Below, piece after piece: positions 17,162 to 24,686 of a stretch of DNA of 64,000 bases. Positions within the stretch are counted from its first letter, which is position 1; the number at the start of each line of letters is the position of its first letter. Source of the stretch: Lewinella sp. W8. GTDB taxonomy: Bacteria > Bacteroidota > Bacteroidia > Chitinophagales > Saprospiraceae. Below the pieces are notes generated by a model, which was not told the origin of the DNA, did not search any database, and saw only the letters and a program-made list of their open reading frames with translations. Made by a program: the position numbers and the translations under genes. The DNA lies in contig NZ_SNAQ03000017.1 of assembly GCF_004375085.3 (NCBI RefSeq), forward strand, positions 95,093-159,092. Reading direction: 5' to 3'.

Positions 17162-18058
17162 TTAAACCGCCGTTTTCTTCGCCGTATTGATGAACCAAAC
17201 GCCGGTGAGCAGGATGGCTCCGGCGAGCATGGATTGGCCCGTGACAACTTCGTTGTTGAAGAGTGCGCCGAGCAAAACCGCCACTACGGGGTTGACGTAG
17301 GTGTTCGTCGCTACCTTGTCGGCGCTCACCTTGCTGAGGAGGAAGTTGAAGGCGGAGAAGGCCAGGATGGAGCCAAAGAAAACCAGAAAGAGCCAGGAGC
17401 CGATGGTTTTGGTAGTCAGCTGCGCGAAGGACCAGCCCGACCATTCGTCAATGCTAATACTGAAAATGAGCATCAGGATGCCGCCGACGATCATCTGCAT
17501 GGCCGTGGCCCGGACGGGGTTATTGCCCAGGTCCAGTTTCGGGCGGAGCAGCATGCCGGCACCCCAGCAGAGCATGCCGGTGGCAATGGCCAGTAGGCCG
17601 ATGGGGGCGTCTTCGCTGGTGAGGTTATCCGGCTGGCCGATCAGGAGGCTCATCCCCAGAATGCTGACCGCAGCGCCCAGGAACGCCCGTCCGGGAGGAC
17701 GGCTGGACAGGAAGCCCCACATCATGAGCATGACCACGAGGGGCTCGAAGGAAATGATCAGGGCGGCCATGCTGGTGGGAATAAATTGCTGGGCCCACAC
17801 CACGGCACCGGTACCGACGGAAAGAAAAAGGACGCCGATCAAGCCGGAATTGCCCCACTGTTTTAAGCTGGGTCGACGCCGGTCACCACGGATCAGGGAA
17901 TAGGCGTACATCAACAGACCGGCCGACAGAAAGCGGGTGCCGCCCATGCCAAAGGGGGGTAGCGAGTCGATGGCCCAGTAATTGGCCAGGTAGGTGGCAC
18001 CCCACACAAAATAGGTCGTTGCGAAGGCGCCGACGATCAACCATTGGTCACGTCCCAT
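17162..18058 (-). CDS. EamA/DMT-superfamily transporter
   Basis: 298 residues with ten predicted membrane segments in two EamA repeats: VGAFATTYFVWGATYLANYWAI, GLIGVLFLSVGTGAVVWA, PLVVMLMMWGFL, then TIGSWLFLVFFGSILAFSAFNFLL, ATNTYVNPVVAVLLGALF and MLAGAILLTGVWF. The signature TYFVWGATYLA is typical of YedA-like members. Probably exports a metabolite or amino acid; substrate unknown. Divergent from the OmpH-like gene with a shared promoter region of only 33 bp. Confidence 0.88.
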   Translation of the reverse strand: MGRDQWLIVGAFATTYFVWGATYLANYWAIDSLPPFGMGGTRFLSAGLLMYAYSLIRGDRRRPSLKQWGNSGLIGVLFLSVGTGAVVWAQQFIPTSMAALIISFEPLVVMLMMWGFLSSRPPGRAFLGAAVSILGMSLLIGQPDNLTSEDAPIGLLAIATGMLCWGAGMLLRPKLDLGNNPVRATAMQMIVGGILMLIFSISIDEWSGWSFAQLTTKTIGSWLFLVFFGSILAFSAFNFLLSKVSADKVATNTYVNPVVAVLLGALFNNEVVTGQSMLAGAILLTGVWFINTAKKTAV

Positions 18059-18068
18059 GGAGAAAGTG

Positions 18069-18076
18069 TACTTTTG
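18069..18076 (+). promoter_or_regulatory. -7 box (TACTTTTG) for the OmpH-like gene
   Basis: Exact TAnnTTTG match, 15 bases before the ATG at 18092. A TTG at 18044-18046 could serve as the -33 element. Confidence 0.5.
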
Positions 18077-18091
18077 CGGAAAATATGCTCA

Positions 18092-18706
18092 ATGATCAGC
18101 ATTGCAAGAATACTCCCCAACGCAACTTTTGTTGCCATCGCCCTGCTCTTTTTCGGATGCCAGGCTCAGGAAAATAATTCCGGAACTACTACCGCTGCCG
18201 CTGCCGAGCCGGCCAATTCCGGGTTGAACATTGTTTACGTTCAGGTAGACAGTCTGCAATCCGGCTACACGGCCGTTGCCGACGAGCTCAAGCGCCTGGA
18301 AGAAAACTTCCTGAAGGCACAGGAGAACCACAACAGCCGTCAGGCAGCCTTTGCCCGCGAAGTGCAGCGGGTCCAGAATCAGGTCCAGCAGGGTCTCCTG
18401 GCTCCCAATAAGATTCAGGCCGAGCAGCAGCGTCTGGCCCGCCGCGAACAGGAAATCGCCCAACAGCAGCAGATTGCCCTGAACAGCATCCAGGAAGATC
18501 AGCTCAAACTACAGGCCGCCTTTGCGGAGCGCGTGGAGGCCATCCTGAAGGACCTCAAAGCCGAAAACAACTACGATTTCATCTTTAACCAGGGCGGAGG
18601 TTCCGGCCTGCTGATGAGCAACGAAGCTTACGACATCACCAACCTCGTCCTGGAGCGCCTCAACGCCGAAGACAGCCCGGTCATGCCGAAAGATTCGGTG
18701 CAGTAG
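18092..18706 (+). CDS. OmpH/Skp-family periplasmic chaperone-like lipoprotein
   Basis: 204 residues from the ATG at 18092, chosen because it opens a signal sequence ending in LLFFGC (a lipobox-like cleavage site) and follows the -7 box; the open frame begins at 18044. The mature part has a VYVQVDSLQSGYTAVADELKRLE start, a long Gln/Arg-rich coiled coil (residues 70-150) and the Skp-type end YDFIFNQGGGSGLLMSNEAYDITNLVLERLN. Skp-like proteins hold unfolded outer-membrane proteins in the periplasm. A bidirectional terminator follows. Confidence 0.85.
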   Translation: MISIARILPNATFVAIALLFFGCQAQENNSGTTTAAAAEPANSGLNIVYVQVDSLQSGYTAVADELKRLEENFLKAQENHNSRQAAFAREVQRVQNQVQQGLLAPNKIQAEQQRLARREQEIAQQQQIALNSIQEDQLKLQAAFAERVEAILKDLKAENNYDFIFNQGGGSGLLMSNEAYDITNLVLERLNAEDSPVMPKDSVQ

Positions 18707-18780
18707 ACGGAGTTGCTGGTTTACTAGTTTACTAGTTTACTAGTTGCTAGTTGCTGGTTTGCTGGTTGTGTTGTTCTAGT
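18704..18780 (+). repeat. TTTACTAG/GTTGCTGG word repeat at the stop codon
   Basis: Begins at or just after the TAG stop of the OmpH-like gene. Words TTTACTAG (three times), TTGCTAG and GTTGCTGG; TAG occurs in nearly every word. Same vocabulary as 2799-2838. Confidence 0.85.
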
Positions 18781-18798
18781 CAACCATTTATCCGGCCC

Positions 18799-18841
18799 AA
18801 AAAAAGAGCGCAAATTGCGATGCAATTTGCGCTCTTTTTTT
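18799..18841. terminator. Bidirectional intrinsic terminator
   Basis: A perfect 14-bp stem (AGAGCGCAAATTGC at 18805-18818, its complement at 18822-18835) with a 3-base loop, preceded by seven A and followed by seven T. It serves both convergent genes, at 18706 and 18871. Confidence 0.93.
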
Positions 18842-18870
18842 GACTCCCCAGCCACCGGTAACTAGGCCCC

Positions 18871-20034
18871 CTAAAGACACTCTACTGCCCGGCGCAGGGC
18901 ATCTACCTGGAGTATTTCGTACTGTTCGAAGCCGCTGGACCAGAAGATGCGAACGAAGTCGAGGGCGTGGTTACGCAGGTCGGCCGCGGCTCCGCGCGGC
19001 AGCAGGTAGGTGACCTCGTAGTTGAGCTCTCTCCGGCCGTGGTCGATGATGCCGACGGCCTCGCGGATGGCCTGCAGGGAAATGTGCCGGCCGTTAAGCA
19101 GGTGGAGGCTCAGACTGGAGTTTTCCGGCAAGAAGCCGTAGGTAGTGATGGCGTTGGGATTAGCGAAGGTCAGCTTGAGGTGCAGGAAGCGGCGGCCACT
19201 GGGGTCACGGCTGGTCCAGGTCAGGCAGCGGAGGTATTCCTTGCCGTCCAGGAAGGGACGCAGGTTTTCGTCGGTGTGGGTAAAAAGCAGACTGGGATAA
19301 GAAACCGGGAAGGCCCCTTCGCGATTGGCGACTCCCTGGGCGCGGTTACAGGGAGGCGGCTCCGGGCTCGAGGGCCGGCCGGTGGCCGCGCCGTAGCCGG
19401 AGAAGGAAGGCGGGGCGGGCAGTAACAACCCTAGCTGTCGTTCCCGCTGGTTGCTCGCCGGATTGGCGATCACGGGTCCGGTGCGTTCGCGCAGTCGGGC
19501 TTCGTTGTAGGCGGCCACGTAGCGGCCCTGGGCCACCACGTTGTTGGCGGCCGCGGCGCGCTGTTCGGCTTCGGTGCGGTCGGCCAGCGCCCGCTGTTCT
19601 ACCTGGCGCGCCAGCGCCAGGCGGCGCTGGAGGGTGGCACTTTCCCCGGTCCGGTTGGCGTCCCGGGCGGCCTGAAGTTTGCCTTCCAGGTCAATCCGAT
19701 TGTTGATGGCGGCCGCGGCGCGACTGCGGGCCAGTTCCTCGGCTTCCCGGGCCAGTTGGAGCTTTCTTTCCGCAATCCGACGCAGATCCGCCTCGGTGGG
19801 GTCCACGCCGCCGGAAAGGGGCTCGATCGTTACGGCCACTACGGGGTAGGCCGCGGCGGCGGAATCCTTCTGTTGGGCCTCAATCAGGGTAAGGTCATTG
19901 AAGTAGCGGGCCGAGCCGTCGCGATAGACGATGATTTTCTCGCCCGCAGCGTTGGTGCGCAGCTCCTGGGCGAAACCCGGCACCTGCGGTAACGCCAAAA
20001 ACAAAAGCAGGATGATCCTCGTGGTACAATTCAC
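18871..20034 (-). CDS. Secreted coiled-coil protein of unknown function
   Basis: 387 residues from a GTG at 20034, chosen because it begins the signal peptide VNCTTRIILLLFLALPQVPGFAQE and avoids overlap with the divergent cdaA gene; the frame is open to 20130. After cleavage: a short domain AAGEKIIVYRDGSARYF, an Ala/Arg/Glu-rich coiled coil (about residues 85-200), a Pro-rich linker near residue 215, and a C-terminal domain of about 150 residues (CLTWTSRDPSGRRFLHLKLTFANPNAITTYGF, LRNHALDFVRIFWSSGFEQYEILQVDALRRAVECL). I do not recognise the family. Likely periplasmic or envelope-attached. Confidence 0.75.
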   Translation of the reverse strand: MNCTTRIILLLFLALPQVPGFAQELRTNAAGEKIIVYRDGSARYFNDLTLIEAQQKDSAAAAYPVVAVTIEPLSGGVDPTEADLRRIAERKLQLAREAEELARSRAAAAINNRIDLEGKLQAARDANRTGESATLQRRLALARQVEQRALADRTEAEQRAAAANNVVAQGRYVAAYNEARLRERTGPVIANPASNQRERQLGLLLPAPPSFSGYGAATGRPSSPEPPPCNRAQGVANREGAFPVSYPSLLFTHTDENLRPFLDGKEYLRCLTWTSRDPSGRRFLHLKLTFANPNAITTYGFLPENSSLSLHLLNGRHISLQAIREAVGIIDHGRRELNYEVTYLLPRGAAADLRNHALDFVRIFWSSGFEQYEILQVDALRRAVECL

Positions 20035-20054
20035 CGAACAAAGATAGTGCTTCG

Positions 20055-20062
20055 TACCTTGC
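20055..20062 (+). promoter_or_regulatory. -7-like box (TACCTTGC) just before cdaA
   Basis: Ends six bases before the ATG at 20069; TACCTTGC differs from TAnnTTTG at the end. Suggests a short or absent leader. Confidence 0.3.
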
Positions 20063-20068
20063 GAGCCG

Positions 20069-20863
20069 ATGCAGGCAATGCTTTTCAATATCGGCTTTCT
20101 GGAGGTCAACATCCTGGACCTTTTCGACATCCTGATTGTGGGCGTGTTGCTGTATCAGTTGTACCGGCTCCTACGGGGAAGCATCGCCCTCAATATTTTT
20201 GCCGGACTGGTGGCCCTCTTCCTCAGCTACCTCGTTTTTGAGGCGCTGGGCATGGATCTGCTGAGCATTATCCTCTACCAGTTCATCAACATTGGCTTCG
20301 TCAGTCTCATCATCATTTTTCAGCCGGAAGTCCGCCGTTTTCTCCTCCTGCTGGGCAGCAACGCCATTAAGCAACGGGATTCGGTGTGGAATCGCTTACT
20401 CGGCCGCGAAGAGGAAAATGCCGGTCGGCGGCCGGAAGCGGAAGACATCCGGCGGGCGGTCCTGCAGTTGGCGCGCCGGCGGACGGGGGCACTGATCGTC
20501 ATTTTGCAGGACGCCGATCCGGAAACGATCATTTCCGGAGGCACCGTCCTGGACGCCACGCTGAGCTACAGTCTCCTCGTCAGCATATTCCACAAGGAAA
20601 GTCCCCTGCACGACGGCGCGGTGATCATCAAAAACCAGCGGATTGACCGGGCCAGCTCCATCCTGCCGATCAGTGAAAACCCCGATCTTCCCAAGAGCGT
20701 CGGCCTGCGGCACCGGGCGGCCGTGGGGGTTACGGAAAAATCGGACGTCGTTTGCCTGATCGTCTCCGAGGAGACGGGGAAAATTTCTTTTGCCAGGGAG
20801 GGAAAACTGGAACGTGGCATTACGGAAGCCCGGGTGGAGGAATTACTGGAGCAGTATTTGTAG
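20069..20863 (+). CDS. cdaA: Diadenylate cyclase CdaA
   Basis: 264 residues; makes cyclic di-AMP from two ATP at the cytoplasmic membrane. Three hydrophobic segments (residues 17-85: LFDILIVGVLLYQLYRLL, ALNIFAGLVALFLSYLVFEAL, IGFVSLIIIFQPEVRRF), then the DAC domain with DGA (residues 182-184) and RHR (214-216), both required for catalysis. In many Bacteroidota the gene sits after folP or before ybbR; neither is adjacent here, and a peptidase follows instead. A second ATG four codons in (MLFNIG) is an alternative start. Confidence 0.95.
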   Translation: MQAMLFNIGFLEVNILDLFDILIVGVLLYQLYRLLRGSIALNIFAGLVALFLSYLVFEALGMDLLSIILYQFINIGFVSLIIIFQPEVRRFLLLLGSNAIKQRDSVWNRLLGREEENAGRRPEAEDIRRAVLQLARRRTGALIVILQDADPETIISGGTVLDATLSYSLLVSIFHKESPLHDGAVIIKNQRIDRASSILPISENPDLPKSVGLRHRAAVGVTEKSDVVCLIVSEETGKISFAREGKLERGITEARVEELLEQYL

Positions 20864-20895
20864 TACGGTAGGGGGTAGTACGGTAGGGCGGTTTT
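20861..20895 (+). repeat. TAGTACGGTAGGG word repeat at the stop codon
   Basis: TAGTACGGTAGGG occurs twice, and the first copy begins with the cdaA stop TAG itself. Confidence 0.8.
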
Positions 20896-20899
20896 ATTA

Positions 20900-20949
20900 C
20901 GACGGAGCGTGAAGCAAAGCGGAATACTCGGCTCAGCCGGTGCAGGTGC
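20900..20949 (+). repeat. Truncated copy of the 15.3-kb palindromic element
   Basis: 50 bases identical to 15273-15322, that is most of the left half of the palindromic element; likeness ends at GCAGGTGC. An upstream in-frame extension of the dipeptidase frame runs through it, but this is not coding. Confidence 0.9.
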
Positions 20950-21097
20950 GGGGTATACCTCAATTTTAGCCGGGGCCCAGGGTTTTCTGGTTGTACAGTC
21001 TCACTTTCTTGTAACCATTTTCCGTTTCTCTGAAGGCCGTTATTCAGTGAGCCACGTTCTGCTTATCTTGGCGCTCCGCCAAATTGACCATTTGATC

Positions 21098-22489
21098 ATG
21101 ACCATTCAGGAATACATCGACACCAATAAGGAACGATTTCTCGACGAACTCTTCACGCTTCTACGAATTCCCAGCGTAAGTACGGATAAGGCCCACGACG
21201 ACGATACCCACCACTGCGCCGTACAGGTTCAGGAATACATGGTCAAGGCGGGCCTGGATAAAGCCACCCTCTACCCTACGGATGGTCATCCCATCGTCTA
21301 CGCCGAAAAGATGATTGATCCCAGCCTGCCCACCGTGCTGGTTTACGGCCACTACGACGTACAGCCCGCCGCTCCGCTGGATCAGTGGAAAAGTGAGCCT
21401 TTTGAGCCCGAAATCCGTAAAACCGAAATCCACCCCGATGGCGCCATTTTTGCCCGTGGCAGTACCGACGACAAGGGCCAGTTCTTCCTTCACGTCAAGG
21501 CCGTGGAGTCGATGATCAAAACGGATCGGCTTCCCTGCAACGTGAAGTTTATGATCGAAGGGGAAGAAGAGGTTGGCAGTCCCAACCTGGTTCCTTTCAT
21601 CACCAAGTACAAGGACCTGCTGAAGTCTGACGTGATCCTGGTGTCCGACACCAGCTTACTCAGCAAGAAGCACCCCAGCATTACCGTGGGTTTACGGGGG
21701 CTCACCTATCTGGACGTCAAGGTTACCGCCGCACGCGCCGATATGCACTCCGGCCTATTTGGTGGGGCCGTAGCCAATCCCATCAATACGCTCTGCGAAA
21801 TGATCGCTTCGCTCAAGGATGAGAAAAAGCACATTACCATTCCCGGCTTCTATGACGACGTTGTCTTCCCTTCCGATAGCGATCGGGAGATGATGCGTAA
21901 CGCCCCCTTCGACCCTCAGGAGTACATGGACAGTCCCGGAGTCTTTGGGCTGGAAGGCGAAGAGGGCTTCCATACCTACGAGCGGACGGGGATTCTCCCG
22001 ACCCTCGACTGCAACGGCATCTGGGGCGGCTTTACCGAAGAGGGCTCCAAGACCATTATTCCCGCCGTGGCGAACGCCAAGATCAGTATGCGACTGGTCT
22101 CGAAGCAGAACTACGAGAAGATTACCGAGCTCTTTACCGAGCACTTCAAATCCATCGCTCCGGACTCCGTCAAGGTAGAAGTCCACCCCCACCACGGGGG
22201 TAATCCCTACGTTACTCCAACGGACACGATTGAGTACCGGGCGGCGGCGAAGGCCATGGAGGCTACCTTTGGCAAGACGCCCGTACCGATGTACGAGGGA
22301 GGCTCCATTCCCATCGTTGCTAATTTCAAGGAAATCCTCAAAGTTGAAACCATCCTGATGGGCTTCGGCTTCGACACGGATGGCCTGCACAGTCCCAACG
22401 AGCACTTTGGCGTATGGAATTTCTACAAAGGTATTGAGACGGTTCCGCACTTTTACCAGGCCTACGCGGAGATGTCTCAGGAAGCCTGA
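21098..22489 (+). CDS. M20-family dipeptidase/aminoacyl peptidase
   Basis: 463 residues from the ATG at 21098, selected because MTIQEYIDTNKERFLDEL is the family N-terminus; the frame extends upstream through a repeat. Zinc-ligand motifs: VLVYGHYDVQPA (His85, Asp87), GSTDDKGQ (Asp124/125), IEGEEEVGS (catalytic Glu156 region), VSDTSLL, the dimerisation-domain histidine in ADMHSGLFGG, and the terminal SPNEHF. Closest to the CNDP/PepV-like dipeptidases of Bacteroidota. TATCTTGG at 21064 is a possible -7 box. The 3' end overlaps a convergent small gene by 13 bp. Confidence 0.92.
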   Translation: MTIQEYIDTNKERFLDELFTLLRIPSVSTDKAHDDDTHHCAVQVQEYMVKAGLDKATLYPTDGHPIVYAEKMIDPSLPTVLVYGHYDVQPAAPLDQWKSEPFEPEIRKTEIHPDGAIFARGSTDDKGQFFLHVKAVESMIKTDRLPCNVKFMIEGEEEVGSPNLVPFITKYKDLLKSDVILVSDTSLLSKKHPSITVGLRGLTYLDVKVTAARADMHSGLFGGAVANPINTLCEMIASLKDEKKHITIPGFYDDVVFPSDSDREMMRNAPFDPQEYMDSPGVFGLEGEEGFHTYERTGILPTLDCNGIWGGFTEEGSKTIIPAVANAKISMRLVSKQNYEKITELFTEHFKSIAPDSVKVEVHPHHGGNPYVTPTDTIEYRAAAKAMEATFGKTPVPMYEGGSIPIVANFKEILKVETILMGFGFDTDGLHSPNEHFGVWNFYKGIETVPHFYQAYAEMSQEA

Positions 22490-22698
22490 CCAGCCTTCTG
22501 CTCTTCGTCCCGTTGAGCCCGTTTCTTCAGGTAGGTGTATACCAATAGCATGGACATCATGAGGACATTGCTCAGCATGGCGGCAAGGAAATAGTATCCC
22601 GGGTCATCTAGTTCTCCCCGGACTACCGTTATCGCCAAAAGCGCCAGGGTGACTACGGCCAGCAGAAAGGTTATCCGGGAGGATAATTTAACGGTCAT
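22477..22698 (-). CDS. Small two-TM membrane protein
   Basis: 73 residues from the ATG at 22698; the long upstream extension of this frame is the shadow of the PepSY gene. Two hydrophobic helices (ITFLLAVVTLALLAITVV and YYFLAAMLSNVLMMSMLLVYTYL) are joined by a short acidic loop, with a charged cytoplasmic end (KKRAQRDEEQKAGQAS). Family not recognised. Divergent from the PepSY gene with 51 bp between starts; its stop overlaps the convergent dipeptidase gene. Confidence 0.6.
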   Translation of the reverse strand: MTVKLSSRITFLLAVVTLALLAITVVRGELDDPGYYFLAAMLSNVLMMSMLLVYTYLKKRAQRDEEQKAGQAS

Positions 22699-22749
22699 AT
22701 TCACTTTGATTTTCGCCAGGAATTTAACCCCAAAATACCAACAACAGTT

Positions 22750-23316
22750 TTGCCCAACCAACGAAGAACCAAAAGACAGCAACGCGCTCGTGTCCTGCGC
22801 CTGACCCGTCAGGTGCACCGGTATACGGGCATTCTGTTGTTTGTCTTTTTCTTCATCATGGCGGTGAGCGGGATCGCCCTGGGATGGAAAAAAAACGCCG
22901 GTGAGTTGATCATGCCTTCCACCCAGAAGGGAAGCAAAATTGAAGGTACTTCCTGGCTGGCGATCGATTCCCTGTCGTTTCTGGCCACCCAGGCCTTGCT
23001 GGAGGAACGGGGCGTCCTTTCGGAAATAGATCGCATTGACGTGCGCCCCAGTAAAAATGTGATGAAATTTCTCTTTACCGACCGGCAACTCGAAGTTCAG
23101 CTTGACCCTAACAACGGAGCGGTGCTGAGCGTCGGTCGGCGGCATTCCGACTGGATCGAACAGGTTCACGATGGCTCCATCGTTGACGATGCCTTTGGCC
23201 TGCCCAATGGCTTATTCAAAGTCTTCTACAATACCGTTATGGGAGTGGCGCTGGTCTTATTTACCGTAACTGGCTTCTGGCTGTGGTACGGTCCGAAGCG
23301 GATGCGGAGGGGGTAG
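22750..23316 (+). CDS. PepSY-associated membrane protein
   Basis: 188 residues, TTG start. A basic N-terminus, then TRQVHRYTGILLFVFFFIMAVSGIALGW (first TM with the His/Trp-type PepSY_TM pattern), a periplasmic PepSY-like domain (about residues 55-140: DRIDVRPSKNVMKFLFTDRQLEVQLDPNNGAVLSVGRR, IEQVHDGSIV) and a second TM (VFYNTVMGVALVLFTVTGFWLWYGP). This is the short form of the PepSY_TM family, often tied to iron reduction, siderophore use or peptidase control. No receptor is adjacent. TAG stop followed directly by a word repeat. Confidence 0.82.
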   Translation: MPNQRRTKRQQRARVLRLTRQVHRYTGILLFVFFFIMAVSGIALGWKKNAGELIMPSTQKGSKIEGTSWLAIDSLSFLATQALLEERGVLSEIDRIDVRPSKNVMKFLFTDRQLEVQLDPNNGAVLSVGRRHSDWIEQVHDGSIVDDAFGLPNGLFKVFYNTVMGVALVLFTVTGFWLWYGPKRMRRG

Positions 23317-23480
23317 AGGTTTGGTTGGTCTGTTAGTTCGTTAGTTCGTTGGTCTGTTGGTCTGTTGGTCTGTTAGTCTGTTGGTCTTTTAGTTCGTTGG
23401 TCTGTTGGTCTGTTAGTCTGTTAGTCTGTTGGTCTGTTGGTCTTTTAGTTCGTTGGTCTGTTGGTCTGTTGGTCTGTTGG
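23314..23480 (+). repeat. TTGGTCTGTTAGTCTG word repeat, about 165 bp
   Basis: A tract of 7-8-base words (GGTCTGTT, AGTCTGTT, AGTTCGTT, GGTCTTTT) starts at the TAG stop of the PepSY gene. The plus strand is almost only G, T and C. Both ends abut convergent genes. Highly prone to slippage and assembly error. Confidence 0.93.
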
Positions 23481-23498
23481 GGGATAAAACCAATGGTT

Positions 23499-24011
23499 TT
23501 ATTGGCGGTGCGCGCCCCCGAGGTCGATGTAGCGTTTTTGAACGAGTTCATCGACGGTAGGTTGCCGTACGTTAAGGATAGCTCCGGAGAAGAACAGAGT
23601 TTTTCCCGCTAATGCATGGTTGGCGTCCAGCGTAACGGTTTCCTCATCCCAATCCAGGATTTTGGCGTTTACGTTGCGTCCGTTGCTGTCGGTCAGGGTA
23701 ACGAACTGCCCCTTTTCCAGTAGGCCCGGTTCAATTTGCTCCCGTTCATTTTGGAACAGATGCTTTGGCATTTGCAGGATGTGCTCCTTGCTGGGCACGC
23801 CGTAGGCGTCTTCCGGCGTGAGGAGAAAAGTGAAGCCCATACCGGATTTGAGGCCGAAGATTCTCCGCTCCCAGGCGGGCAACATCTTGCCGACGCCAAA
23901 CATGAAGACGAAGGGATAGTTGGCGTCCATTCGCTCCAGTAAGGGACCCTGTGGGCCTCCGTCGCGGACCTCGTAGGTGAGCGTGACGATGGAATGCTCT
24001 TCGATGATCAT
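23499..24011 (-). CDS. SlyD-like FKBP-type peptidyl-prolyl isomerase
   Basis: 170 residues. FKBP core split by an insert-in-flap domain: VTLTYEVRDGG and FVFMFGVGKMLPAWERRIFGLKSGMGFTFLLTPEDAYG at residues 8-70, the IF domain (residues 70-125) with ILDWDEETVTLDANHALAGKTL, then LFFSGAILNVR. SlyD assists proline isomerisation and folding in the cytoplasm. The His-rich metal-binding tail of E. coli SlyD is absent (it ends DLGGAHRQ). No signal peptide. Confidence 0.92.
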   Translation of the reverse strand: MIIEEHSIVTLTYEVRDGGPQGPLLERMDANYPFVFMFGVGKMLPAWERRIFGLKSGMGFTFLLTPEDAYGVPSKEHILQMPKHLFQNEREQIEPGLLEKGQFVTLTDSNGRNVNAKILDWDEETVTLDANHALAGKTLFFSGAILNVRQPTVDELVQKRYIDLGGAHRQ

Positions 24012-24070
24012 AATTGATGATTTTCCTGGCTTAGCGGAGGTAAAAAACGGGAGGTGCGGTGGAATGTTTA

Positions 24071-24185
24071 GTCGTACTTCTACATATCTACATCAGAAGC
24101 AGAATTCTTCAACTATGTCGTACTTCTACATATCTACATCAAAGGGAGAAAGCTCCAATCATGTCGTACTTCTACATATCTACTA
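24071..24185 (-). repeat. 46-bp tandem repeat, 2.5 copies
   Basis: GTCGTACTTCTACATATCTAC starts at 24071, 24117 and 24163, exactly 46 bp apart. On the minus strand it lies just after the stop of the zinc-finger protein gene and reads GTAGATATGTAGAAGTACG, rich in TAG. It also lies within the likely upstream region of the SlyD-like gene. Confidence 0.93.
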
Positions 24186-24200
24186 CGGAAACGCTACTTC

Positions 24201-24467
24201 CTAATACTTCCGCTCAATGAACGGCGCATCGGCGCCGGGGCCAGGCTTGCGGGATTTGCGCACCTCGTCCAAACGGTCCCGGCAGGAATCACAGCTTCCC
24301 AGGTGCTCCGTCACCCGACGGAAGGCCTTACGGTCCCCCTTTTCCAAACGTCCCGCCCAAAAATCCTCCAGTTCTTCGTCGGAGGGGTGCCGGAGCGCAC
24401 CAATGACCTCCCGACCGATGTAGTAAATGATGGCAAAGGCCACCACGGCAACGAAAAGAAACTTCAT
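24201..24467 (-). CDS. Small membrane protein with anti-sigma-type zinc-finger motif
   Basis: 88 residues from the ATG at 24467, chosen because it opens the membrane helix MKFLFVAVVAFAIIYYIG and lies four bases after a perfect -7 box; the open frame goes on to 24551. The cytoplasmic part contains ELEDFWAGRLEKGDRKAFRRVTEHLGSCDSC, the H-x3-C-x2-C pattern of zf-HC2 anti-sigma factors, but the TM precedes the motif, the reverse of the usual order. No sigma factor gene is adjacent. Confidence 0.65.
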   Translation of the reverse strand: MKFLFVAVVAFAIIYYIGREVIGALRHPSDEELEDFWAGRLEKGDRKAFRRVTEHLGSCDSCRDRLDEVRKSRKPGPGADAPFIERKY

Positions 24468-24471
24468 GCCC

Positions 24472-24479
24472 CAAAGATA
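24472..24479 (-). promoter_or_regulatory. -7 box (TATCTTTG) four bases before the ATG
   Basis: Exact TAnnTTTG on the minus strand, with only GGGC between it and the ATG, so transcription should begin at or next to the start codon. Confidence 0.5.
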
Positions 24480-24686
24480 GGCCGAGCCCCCGACTCCCCT
24501 GATTAAGGGAGAACTATTTCCTTCCGCCATAGCATTCGACGCAAAAGCCAACGGCCACTGCCCCTCGCTTAAAACTCTGGCACCTGCGGTAATCGCCCCA
24601 AATCCTTTCTCCGTCCCGGCGCGGCCAATCCATCAATCAACTCCGGGTATTCGTCGAAAAGGAAGTACACATTCCTTCCGCCTTCG

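Noticed and set aside
18044..18091. Upstream extension of the OmpH-like frame
   Set aside because: It would overlap the divergent EamA start and place the -7 box inside the coding region.
20909..21097. Upstream extension of the dipeptidase frame
   Set aside because: It reads through the truncated palindromic element and has no likeness to M20 peptidases.
23314..23480. Frames of 72 and 87 codons within the TTGGTCTG word tract
   Set aside because: They translate the repeat itself into monotonous Thr/Asp/Gln or Val/Leu/Ser/Trp strings, which indicates a non-coding repeat.
24201..24551. Longer start for the zinc-finger membrane protein
   Set aside because: The extra N-terminal 28 residues have no membrane or family features, and the -7 box would lie inside the gene.
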